Of a stretch of DNA of 25,967 nucleotides, positions 20,914 through 25,967 are shown piece by piece. This DNA is from a virus. The DNA lies in IMG/VR virus record IMGVR_UViG_3300043411_001777, positions 1 to 25,967 of that record; one strand, given 5' to 3'. The translations under genes were made by a program, and so were the position numbers. A model generated the notes under the pieces. It saw only the letters and a program-made list of their open reading frames with translations. It was not told the DNA's origin and searched no databases. Each line of letters opens with the position of its first letter. Position 1 is the stretch's first letter.

Positions 20914-21624
20914 CTAATCTCCCGGGACTACTTTCCCTTTAATGAAGCTGATTTCAGCAATGCCACCAGGCGGAACCCACTTGTTTTTCGTGCCCTTTGC
21001 CTGAATAGTGTAGCCACATTCCTTTCCCGCCTCATAAATCGCTGTGATTCGCTTGGTTTCGATTTGTGCCGAATAGGCATAAGCCAGATAAAGGTGTCGT
21101 TTCCCGTTTGTGTGGAGTAGACAGGTATCCGTTTTAGACGCCAAATGGCGAAGCTTGTTCATGCCATGAAACAATAGCTTATGGCTGAGCCCACTTTTAG
21201 GATGAATCCATTGGCCTAACTCATCTCGCTCGTCCAGATTTTCTGGCTCGGGCTCTGGCTCTGGCTCTGTGGACGGCAATTGATGGATGCTGTCGATGAC
21301 AATAAGACTCACCCCGCCCATGCCGGTGAGGAATTCCGCGGTATCAAAAGCTTCCTCAAGCGAGTTGGGGGTAATGACGGCCAGCTTTTCTATATCCACG
21401 CCGAGCTGGCGGGCATAGGCGGGATCGAAGGAGTGGCTCCCGTCGATATAGGCAGCCGTTTTCCCCAGACGTTGCAATTCGACAATCGCGTGAAAAGAGA
21501 TTGTGGTTTTGCCTGAGGCCTCACCCCCATACAATTCAACCATATGCCCAAAAGGCATACCCCCGACACCGAGCACGTCATTCAATCGCTTAGAACCACT
21601 GGAAAAGACTTTAGGGGATGTCAT
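20914..21624 (-). CDS. RecA-like ATPase core protein
   Basis: A 236-residue RecA-family protein. Walker A reads GGEASGKT at 33-40 (RecA: GPESSGKT), Walker B reads LIVIDSIHQL at 107-116 (D111), and the strand before them, YIDGSHSFDPAYARQLGVD, aligns with the RecA segment IDAEHALDP. In RecA the glutamate there activates the water for ATP hydrolysis; here the position is S63. The N-terminal alpha/beta oligomerisation domain is missing, as is the C-terminal domain. The first DNA-binding loop is replaced by an EP repeat (EPEPEPEPE, 120-128). The L2 region is HTNGKRHLYLAYAY rather than the RecA sequence. It could be a strand-exchange protein, a RadA/KaiC-like relative or a regulator. Family assignment is secure; strand exchange is uncertain. 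Confidence 0.88.
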   Translation of the reverse strand: MTSPKVFSSGSKRLNDVLGVGGMPFGHMVELYGGEASGKTTISFHAIVELQRLGKTAAYIDGSHSFDPAYARQLGVDIEKLAVITPNSLEEAFDTAEFLTGMGGVSLIVIDSIHQLPSTEPEPEPEPENLDERDELGQWIHPKSGLSHKLLFHGMNKLRHLASKTDTCLLHTNGKRHLYLAYAYSAQIETKRITAIYEAGKECGYTIQAKGTKNKWVPPGGIAEISFIKGKVVPGD

Positions 21625-21869
21625 TAGTTTTGCTCCAGTAACAGCCTCAGCCGTTCAGAATGGCTGAGGCCTGGGTGGTTCACGGGTGCATCCGTGAAAT
21701 CCTGACGGGTAAGCGGTCGGCCTAGCCTCTCGGCCAGGCACCCAATGCAGAGCATCCCGTTGGGATCTGGCGTTGCGGCTTCCCATATATGGTCGTGTAC
21801 CATATAGTATTCGTTCAGCACATTCGTGTCTTGGGCACAGACGAGGCACTTCCATGCATGATCGCTCAC
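21624..21869 (-). CDS. small zinc-binding protein, 81 aa
   Basis: An 81-residue protein with two CxxC pairs: KCLVCAQDT and LCIGCLAERLGR. Between them is a hydrophobic/aromatic stretch (EYYMVHDHIWEAATPDPNG), and after them LTRQDFTDAPVNHP. The pattern with a trailing LGR...DF...PVN is familiar from many phage hypothetical proteins with one zinc-binding site, but no function is known to me. The start is a GTG in a GTGA overlap with the upstream gene. The RecA-like gene follows at a TAATG junction. Confidence 0.75.
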   Translation of the reverse strand: MSDHAWKCLVCAQDTNVLNEYYMVHDHIWEAATPDPNGMLCIGCLAERLGRPLTRQDFTDAPVNHPGLSHSERLRLLLEQN

Positions 21870-22135
21870 GGAAAGCTGGTCTCTACGGTGGGGTATCGAG
21901 TCTCTACAGTAGGAAATTGGAGGTGGCCAACTATCGCTTTGTTAAGCAAGTCGAAGAGCCAGAAATCCTGGAAAGCTAAAGCTGCTCGTTCAATATCGGG
22001 GTATGTGATAACCTTTTCCCCCGTTTCGTCTGAAATGCGGACACACGCATTTCCGGACGGACGTTCCCGGTACAGGGAATACTCCACACCCTCGTAGGAT
22101 TCAAACCGGTCAATGAAGCCTTCCATCATTCCCAT
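21866..22135 (-). CDS. small hypothetical protein, 89 aa
   Basis: An 89-residue protein starting MGMMEGFIDRFESYEGVEYS. The ATG two codons later gives an ATGA overlap with the upstream stop and is an equally good start. The C-terminus contains a 7-residue repeat, PTVETRY and PTVETSF, encoded by two similar 21-base units. No family is recognised. Confidence 0.62.
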   Translation of the reverse strand: MGMMEGFIDRFESYEGVEYSLYRERPSGNACVRISDETGEKVITYPDIERAALAFQDFWLFDLLNKAIVGHLQFPTVETRYPTVETSFP

Positions 22136-22353
22136 CCGAATTCCACCTTGTACGGAGAGTACGGCACACTGCTTGCCTTAGGGTCCAGCTCCGTCAGCAT
22201 CGACTCCAGATCCTCACGAGCCATTTCGAGGGCAGCTTCTGCTTGCGTGTAGGCATCCACGAGGGGGAGGATCTCGTCAGGAATCAGCTCCCGTCGGGGA
22301 ACAAGCCCGTGGTGAAAAACCGCTAGATAGATGTCGGACACGGAAAGTTTCAT
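22126..22353 (-). CDS. small hypothetical protein, 75 aa
   Basis: The ATG at 22351-22353 (MKLSVSDIYLAVFHHGLVPR) is preferred because the longer frame would run into the preceding gene and AGG lies upstream. The middle is a charged helix (AYTQAEAALEMAREDLESML) that may form a coiled coil. No family is recognised. Confidence 0.65.
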   Translation of the reverse strand: MKLSVSDIYLAVFHHGLVPRRELIPDEILPLVDAYTQAEAALEMAREDLESMLTELDPKASSVPYSPYKVEFGWE

Positions 22354-22381
22354 GCGTGGAGTACCTAGTGGCAAGTTGGGC

Positions 22382-22825
22382 TTAGCCTTCCGAAGGAAGG
22401 AAGCGCGGCGCAAGGGCGGGTTCGTATTTAGCGCTAATGTCAGGCCAATAGGTATTGGGCACATCCTCATGTTTTATGCTGATTGCCCGGTAAACATACC
22501 GATCATCCCAATCGTCATCGGGCTCCCATTCCTTGGCTAATCCACCATCGATGAGGAAATACACTCCATTGGAGTGGTTCGTTAGGAGCGCGTACAGGGT
22601 AAGCTCCCCCTTTAGGTATGCCTCGATATCCGCTGCGGACGACTTTGCAGCCATCGTACGTGAGAAGCGGTCATCCATATCGCACCACTTTTCAACGTAT
22701 ACATCATCCCCGACCCTGATTTCGGTAAGAAGGTCGCCTTCGTATTCCTCTAGGCACCGAACGTAGGTTCGGGTAAAGGATACTGAGTCTCCAGGGACCT
22801 TTTCCATATCATCGCGATGATACAT
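22382..22825 (-). CDS. hypothetical protein, 147 aa
   Basis: A 147-residue acidic protein starting MYHRDDMEKVPGDSVSFTRT. A GTG six bases upstream forms a GTGA overlap and is an alternative start; the ATG is favoured by GGGGTGA. The region YVEKWCDMDDRFSRTMAAKS, followed by IEAYLKGELTLYALL, resembles a domain found in several bacterial proteins of unknown function (DUF6575-like, by eye). It is not close to any enzyme. Confidence 0.68.
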   Translation of the reverse strand: MYHRDDMEKVPGDSVSFTRTYVRCLEEYEGDLLTEIRVGDDVYVEKWCDMDDRFSRTMAAKSSAADIEAYLKGELTLYALLTNHSNGVYFLIDGGLAKEWEPDDDWDDRYVYRAISIKHEDVPNTYWPDISAKYEPALAPRFLPSEG

Positions 22826-22827
22826 AA

Positions 22828-23256
22828 TCACCCCACCAGTGTCAAAAGGACCCCGTCATCATCTCGAAGTGCCGTCACCCCAGGAACCAAGTTCGGATAG
22901 GATTTAGCAGTATCGACGATCCATGCGATCAGGGAATTGGCTTCTTCAACGGAAAGCCCGGCCATTGTACGGACGAAAGGAATCGCGCTGAATAGCGGGT
23001 CACCATCACGGGCTCGTAGAAAATCCCCCAGTGAGGTAAGGATTAGCTGCCCTCCCGTATTGCCAAGGCACATCCGAAGTGTGTCAAGTGCGGAGAAGAG
23101 CGCAAGTGGCGATATGTTCAGCGCCTGGAAAGACTCTTGGTCCTTCAAGGAAAGTGTCGAAAGAACCCTCCCCATCTCCGGGATGCGACTGCCCTCTTCC
23201 TGAACTGCCTTTATGAGACGGGCGATTTCGTCGGCTTGCATTATCTGCTCCATCAT
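22828..23256 (-). CDS. hypothetical helical protein, 142 aa
   Basis: A 142-residue mostly helical protein starting MMEQIMQADEIARLIKAVQE. The ATG forms ATGA with the stop of the 64-residue gene upstream. No membrane segment is convincing, although LVPGVTALRDDDGVLLTLVG closes the chain with a strand pair. Function unknown. Confidence 0.68.
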   Translation of the reverse strand: MMEQIMQADEIARLIKAVQEEGSRIPEMGRVLSTLSLKDQESFQALNISPLALFSALDTLRMCLGNTGGQLILTSLGDFLRARDGDPLFSAIPFVRTMAGLSVEEANSLIAWIVDTAKSYPNLVPGVTALRDDDGVLLTLVG

Positions 23257-23447
23257 CCTAGGTGCATGTTGAGCTTGAAAGCAGCCCGATCGAATACCTT
23301 ATGAAGGTCCCGTTTGGCTTCCTCGTTTTCTTCATCTTCGCTGAGAGAATCCGGGTTCTCTAGCCAAGACGGGCTGATTGTCCCATAATGGGCCGACTTC
23401 AGCTCTTCCAACAGAGCTTTACGCAACAATGCTCCGGTGAGCTTCAT
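23253..23447 (-). CDS. small acidic hypothetical protein, 64 aa
   Basis: A 64-residue protein starting MKLTGALLRKALLEELKSAH, with an acidic centre (SLSEDEENEEAKRDL) and a C-terminal helix. It is coupled by ATGA to the downstream gene. The 45-base gap before its start shows nothing beyond ribosome-binding sequence. No family is recognised. Confidence 0.6.
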   Translation of the reverse strand: MKLTGALLRKALLEELKSAHYGTISPSWLENPDSLSEDEENEEAKRDLHKVFDRAAFKLNMHLG

Positions 23448-23492
23448 TTCGAACGGTCCCCTGTCTACGTTGATCCTGTGTACATCCTCGCC

Positions 23493-23780
23493 TTAGACAT
23501 CAAACCAGCCGCTGATGGTAAAAGTGGTGTTCTCGCTTATTGGCCGTTGGAGAAGGGTGAAGTCTGAAATAACATGCAAGCCAGCTTCCGAAATCCACTC
23601 GCATATCGCGAAGTTCTCATCCGCCTGTAGAACCCAGTGTTTGACTTGGGTGCTGCTCAGGTTAGAGCTTATGGATGCCTGAATGTCATCAGCCAGCTTT
23701 TGCTGTAGAGTTTCCGGAACCAAGTTCACTTGGCGTTCCCTCTTCGCGGCTTCGACCACTGCCCTTAAATCAACCGTCAT
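23493..23780 (-). CDS. hypothetical protein, 95 aa, paralogue of 24379-24687
   Basis: A 95-residue protein starting MTVDLRAVVEAAKRERQVNL. The C-terminal half (VLQADENFAICEWISEAGLH, then TFTISGW) mirrors the gene at 24379-24687, which reads QLDADENLVLAAWVTKAAN and TYTYHISGW at the same positions. Both have a charged helical N-terminal half, so the two genes are probably an old duplication separated by two other genes. It overlaps its upstream neighbour by one base. No function is recognised. Confidence 0.7.
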   Translation of the reverse strand: MTVDLRAVVEAAKRERQVNLVPETLQQKLADDIQASISSNLSSTQVKHWVLQADENFAICEWISEAGLHVISDFTLLQRPISENTTFTISGWFDV

Positions 23781-24253
23781 TACTGCGAACCTCCAGGCGG
23801 GAAATCAATACGGTCGGGAAACTGAGCCCAAACCAATCCGGGGCCTTGACCCGAGGAAAACAGGATGAACCACCCGCAAATCCCATTGCGGCCCAGCCCC
23901 AAACCGACGGGATCATCTTCTATGTAGATCCGGCCTTCTTCTGGCATTAGTGGGATGTGTTCTGTCCACTTGTCAGGAGGAATGAGGTCTCGTTCCATCT
24001 CAAACAGAGTCGTCCTCATCGATTGATGCTCTTTCTCCCGCTCCATTAGCGAGAACATATGCTGGAATACGGCATCCGCACGCAAATGCGTCTGGTATCC
24101 CTCCAGCACGTTAGCTGGTAGGCGCACGTATAGCCGTTTGTGGTCCTGGGTAAGGACGTCGTATTCCGTGTGGCTGATGATCTGTTGGATGAAATACCGG
24201 CCATCCATCCAATCGAGCCGCACATAAGGAACTTCTGGAATTGTGCCGATCAT
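23780..24253 (-). CDS. hypothetical protein, 157 aa
   Basis: A 157-residue protein starting MIGTIPEVPYVRLDWMDGRY. The ATG at 24251-24253 is chosen because it forms ATGA with the stop of the 41-residue gene upstream and has GGGGGAA in front. A central helical stretch (AVFQHMFSLMEREKEHQSM) is flanked by strands (YDVLTQDHKRLYVRL; GRIYIEDDPVGLGLGRNG). No family is recognised. Confidence 0.7.
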   Translation of the reverse strand: MIGTIPEVPYVRLDWMDGRYFIQQIISHTEYDVLTQDHKRLYVRLPANVLEGYQTHLRADAVFQHMFSLMEREKEHQSMRTTLFEMERDLIPPDKWTEHIPLMPEEGRIYIEDDPVGLGLGRNGICGWFILFSSGQGPGLVWAQFPDRIDFPPGGSQ

Positions 24254-24375
24254 CCTAGCATTCCCCCAAAGCAAGGAGAGCAGTACCGCAGAGTCTTTAC
24301 GTCACTGTTGACGGACCCGAACAGGAAATCTGGCACCGTTGCACGGCGCTTGCGGCACTTTTTACAGAGTTTCAT
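24250..24375 (-). CDS. 41-residue zinc-ribbon protein
   Basis: A short frame between two larger genes starting MKLCKKCRKRRATVPDFLFG and ending RYCSPCFGGMLG. It holds two CxxC pairs (C4-x2-C7 and C33-x2-C36), the classic single zinc-ribbon layout, and is strongly basic between them. Its ATG lies three bases after the previous stop, and its TGA overlaps the next ATG as ATGA. Both features support translation. Small zinc ribbons of this size often modulate RNA polymerase, nucleases or ribosomes, but no specific family is recognised. Confidence 0.8.
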   Translation of the reverse strand: MKLCKKCRKRRATVPDFLFGSVNSDVKTLRYCSPCFGGMLG

Positions 24376-24378
24376 GGC

Positions 24379-24687
24379 TCACCAACCTGAGATGTGATAG
24401 GTGTACGTGTTGTTGTGGCTGTGCTTTACAGTTACGTTGGCTGCCTTAGTTACCCAGGCAGCCAACACCAAATTCTCATCCGCGTCAAGTTGAAAGCTAC
24501 GGGAGATATGTGCGTTCCCCAGCTTTCCAGCTTCCTTAATTAGGAAGAGGATCTGGTTTTTCGCCTCCTTAACCCGAGGGGAACGTTGCGCCCAGCCCAG
24601 CCTATCAACAAGAGCATCCTGTTCCCGTTTCGCGAGCTTTTTAAGCTCTTCTCGTGCCTTTGCGACAACCTCTTCGAGGTCTTCCAT
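24379..24687 (-). CDS. hypothetical protein, 102 aa, paralogue of 23493-23780
   Basis: A 102-residue protein starting MEDLEEVVAKAREELKKLAK, with a long charged N-terminal helix that may be a coiled coil, then SFQLDADENLVLAAWV and a beta end TYTYHISGW. The second half matches the gene at 23493-23780. It is separated by three bases from the downstream zinc-ribbon gene and from its upstream gene by a similar gap. No function is recognised. Confidence 0.7.
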   Translation of the reverse strand: MEDLEEVVAKAREELKKLAKREQDALVDRLGWAQRSPRVKEAKNQILFLIKEAGKLGNAHISRSFQLDADENLVLAAWVTKAANVTVKHSHNNTYTYHISGW

Positions 24688-24690
24688 GGC

Positions 24691-24891
24691 TCAAAACTCC
24701 AAGTCAAGATCGACATCGGGCCGGTACATGCTAAGGAACTGTCCCTCAGCAACAGTTGAGAGGTCCCCGTTTGACTTTTTGAAATGCACGGATTGCCCTT
24801 CAAACTCCAAGAGGACACGCAACACGATTGCGTGCTTGCCTGTGGCTTTATTGATCCAACGGGATCCTGGTTCGATGGGAAATACCTGCAT
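24691..24891 (-). CDS. small SH3-like hypothetical protein, 66 aa
   Basis: A 66-residue beta-rich protein starting MQVFPIEPGSRWINKATGKH, with strands HAIVLRVLLEF and QSVHFKKSNG and a tail FLSMYRP. The G-x-x-W...tG...V layout resembles small SH3-like domains (DUF1653-like) found in phages, by eye only. The ATG at 24889-24891 has no free ribosome-binding site: the nearest G-rich stretch is in the 3' arm of the hairpin just upstream. Confidence 0.65.
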   Translation of the reverse strand: MQVFPIEPGSRWINKATGKHAIVLRVLLEFEGQSVHFKKSNGDLSTVAEGQFLSMYRPDVDLDLEF

Positions 24892-24898
24892 ATTGCGC

Positions 24899-24931
24899 AG
24901 AACCCCCGAGATTTTGGGTCTCGGGGGTTCT
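24899..24931. promoter_or_regulatory. strong 13-bp hairpin ahead of the 66-residue gene
   Basis: Arms 24899-24911 and 24919-24931 are perfectly complementary over 13 bases, with a 7-base loop. On the plus strand a T4 run follows, which would suit a rightward intrinsic terminator, but no rightward gene precedes it. On the minus strand, the direction of the genes, no U-run follows. There its 3' arm (TCTCGGGGGTT) contains the only G-rich sequence ahead of the downstream ATG, so it may block or time translation. It could also end or protect transcripts of the 104-residue gene. Confidence 0.7.
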
Positions 24932-24939
24932 TTTGAACC

Positions 24940-25254
24940 TTAGTCCGTGTGGACTCGCTCAGCGGGAGTCGAACGAATCGCTGGGAACGCCGCACGAAGT
25001 GCGTTCAGCACCTGATAGAGCACACCCCCGCCCTCCGGGGCGATGGTCACGCTCAACTTGAGCGGCCTCTTCTTCAAGCGACCGAGCGCGATCTCGCGCC
25101 CACGCGCCCGAGACGGCTTGTCCTTGGGATTGGCGATGGCCAGACCCACTGCGACGGTACGCGTGGACGCGTCTCGGTTGCCGTCAAGCTCAAACGCAAT
25201 GGTGGCACGGTTCTCGACGAGATGATGGAAATGAGTAGTGGGCTGCTTATTCAA
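24940..25254 (-). CDS. conserved phage hypothetical protein, 104 aa
   Basis: A 104-residue protein starting (TTG) MNKQPTTHFHHLVENRATIA. The central segment VGLAIANPKDKPSRARGREI with LGRLKKRP resembles a conserved phage motif (V-x-[IL]-A-x-x-x-PKD-x-x-x-[RK]-x-x-[GR]-x-x-[IL]A-x-x-[RK]) familiar from many tailed-phage proteins of unknown function; this is from memory. Base composition is richer in G+C than in neighbouring genes. AAGG lies seven bases upstream of the TTG. It is the first leftward gene after the strand switch. Confidence 0.72.
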   Translation of the reverse strand: MNKQPTTHFHHLVENRATIAFELDGNRDASTRTVAVGLAIANPKDKPSRARGREIALGRLKKRPLKLSVTIAPEGGGVLYQVLNALRAAFPAIRSTPAERVHTD

Positions 25255-25411
25255 AACTGTACCTTTTGTTCAAGTTGAGGATAGCCCGAGGCATCTTGCC
25301 TCGGACTTCTAGACTGTAAGAGCTACCCGGACCCCAACAAAGGTTAGCCCGGTATCATGCTGGACGGTGGATTTTCGATCAAACCAAACAGCTCAGAGAA
25401 TTTGACGGACG
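25255..25411. other. divergent intergenic region, probable promoters
   Basis: The longest gene-free stretch in the window (157 bases), and the only place where genes diverge, so promoters for both directions should lie here. I see no strong consensus promoter: on the plus strand a TTGACG at 25402-25407 lacks a good -10 element, and on the minus strand a TTGTTG/TACAGT pair about 16 bases apart near 25306-25333 is weak. The stretch contains the hairpin and the first copy of the 13-base repeat. Confidence 0.5.
25286..25304. promoter_or_regulatory. 8-bp hairpin in the divergent intergenic region
   Basis: Arms CCGAGGCA and TGCCTCGG flank a 3-base loop. It lies between the leftward and rightward transcription units, so it may be an operator, a 5'-UTR structure of the leftward transcript or a factor-dependent terminator. 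No U-run follows on either strand. Confidence 0.6.
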
Positions 25412-25419
25412 GTGGATTT
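25362..25419 (+). repeat. 13-base direct repeat pair (GGACGGTGGATTT)
   Basis: Identical copies lie at 25362-25374 and 25407-25419, 45 bases apart start to start. The second copy contains the GTG start codon of the GIY-YIG gene, and the first copy heads an in-frame 12-codon mini-ORF (GTG to TGA, 25367-25405). They could be a regulatory-protein site, a late-promoter element or a small duplication. Confidence 0.75.
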
Positions 25420-25702
25420 ATATCTGATCCAGAGCAACATCACAGGCGCCTTCAAGGTTGGACGCTCTGACGACCCTTATACAAGGGTCAGGACCCTCCA
25501 AACCGGAAGCCCCTACGAACTTCGAATCATCCTCATCCTGCCAAACCGCGGACACCAGGAACGCGATTTGCACGAGAAACTACGGAAATACCACACGACT
25601 GGCGAATGGTTTAGTTACGAAGGTCTCGCCGAACTGCCCTCGGATATCTATGAGAGCTTGGACCTGGAAATCGTAGATTGGTGGTGGGTTCCTCAGAATT
25701 AG
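25412..25702 (+). CDS. GIY-YIG nuclease-domain protein (T5orf172/Mug113-like)
   Basis: A 96-residue single-domain protein on the opposite strand to the main block, starting at GTG. It has the compact GIY-YIG pattern of the T5orf172 type: LYLIQS, then FKVGRSDD, R25 and LQTGSPYELRI, with the acidic catalytic residue in HQERDLHEKL and GEWFSYEGL near the end. Family members include phage and virus-borne nucleases and homing-type enzymes. No DNA-recognition domain is attached, so targeting would need a partner, or it acts on structured DNA. No convincing ribosome-binding site is visible ahead of the GTG. Confidence 0.85.
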   Translation: MDLYLIQSNITGAFKVGRSDDPYTRVRTLQTGSPYELRIILILPNRGHQERDLHEKLRKYHTTGEWFSYEGLAELPSDIYESLDLEIVDWWWVPQN

Positions 25703-25763
25703 CGGGCTAAGGTAAATCGTTGCCTTGGTAATCCATCCGTAGTTCCTAGAACGGAGTAAGACA

Positions 25764-25967
25764 ATGACCGAGCGCAACGATTTCGCATGCCCCAAGGGGC
25801 TTTCTGAGAAGGGCATGGCCGCGTACCGTGCGATCATGACCGTGCTGGCTGAAAATGACGCCCTCCACGCAGGAGGCTGCAAGGTTTTCTACTCGCCCAA
25901 GGAATGGCGGGCGCGTGGGGAACTCTACGGCCGTGAGTCGGAGCTGATCATCGTCTATGACGGCGGC
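25764..25967 (+). CDS. conserved mobile-element protein, 5' part only
   Basis: The frame starts at ATG 25764 with GGAG upstream and runs off the right edge after 68 codons (MTERNDFACPKGLSEKGMAA at the start). The segment VFYSPKEWRARGELYGRESE followed by LIIVYDGG resembles the N-terminal part of a small protein family often found in phages and plasmids. The family has no known function that I can name. The 61 bases between it and the GIY-YIG gene hold only this ribosome-binding site, so the two may be co-transcribed. Confidence 0.82.
   Translation, partial: MTERNDFACPKGLSEKGMAAYRAIMTVLAENDALHAGGCKVFYSPKEWRARGELYGRESELIIVYDGG

Noticed and set aside
24899-24931. Simple intrinsic terminator for leftward transcription
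   Set aside because: The stem is strong, but on the minus strand no U-run follows; the T-run is on the plus-strand side, where no rightward gene precedes it. It is kept as a regulatory hairpin.
24540-24995. Minus-strand 151-codon ORF
   Set aside because: It overlaps three better-supported genes and the hairpin, and its protein is low in hydrophobic residues and rich in Ser and Arg.
24949-25278. Plus-strand 109-codon ORF
   Set aside because: It is antisense to the 104-residue gene, whose PKD/RGREI segment resembles known phage proteins.
1-25967. tRNA genes, CRISPR arrays, insertion sequences
   Set aside because: No cloverleaf-like sequence with a T-loop GGTTCGA signature, no regularly spaced repeat array and no transposase was found by reading both strands.

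Overview
The window looks like part of a large tailed-phage (jumbo-phage-like) genome, or less likely a phage-like megaplasmid. The reasons are about 50 mostly small genes, nearly all on the minus strand, packed end to end with ATGA, GTGA or TAATG junctions; many short orphan proteins; and a scatter of DNA, RNA and protein-repair enzymes among unrecognised genes. No tRNA, rRNA, insertion sequence, CRISPR array, capsid or tail gene was seen. The host cannot be named. A secreted lysozyme-like protein and a full-length NAD-dependent ligase are compatible with a bacterial host.

Layout, by coordinate (transcription of the main block runs right to left). 1-4430: a partial unknown gene, a SprT-like zincin, a Cys-rich coiled-coil protein, an exported lysozyme-like protein and several unknowns. 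4427-6647: a coupled set holding an Rnl5-type RNA ligase, a 57-residue Cys-rich protein and a release-factor-like protein whose GGQ motif reads PGQ. 6688-9299: unknown small proteins. 9304-11274: NAD-dependent DNA ligase. 11283-13439: a large unknown, a second SprT-like zincin and small ORFs. 13439-15381: a peptide deformylase and small coupled genes. 15378-16167: two tandem paralogues. 16168-18660: a Mesh1/SpoT-type HD hydrolase, a second HD-family protein whose start lies in a 47-bp tandem duplication, two unknowns and a second RNA ligase. 18670-21624: a MqsA-like zinc protein lacking its HTH, a membrane protein, an ADP-ribosylglycohydrolase, an unknown and a stripped-down RecA-like ATPase. 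21624-25254: small unknowns, a 41-residue zinc-ribbon protein and a second paralogue pair. At 25255-25411 the strand switches, and a GIY-YIG nuclease and a partial conserved gene run rightward.

Taken together, two different RNA ligases, a release-factor-like protein, an alarmone-type hydrolase, an ADP-ribosylglycohydrolase, a deformylase, a DNA ligase and a RecA-like ATPase suggest a takeover and repair module. Such a module could mend RNA and ribosome damage and reverse nucleotide- or ADP-ribose-based host defences. This functional reading is inference; the individual enzyme families are supported by motifs. The most novel element is the PGQ release-factor-like gene coupled to the RNA ligase.
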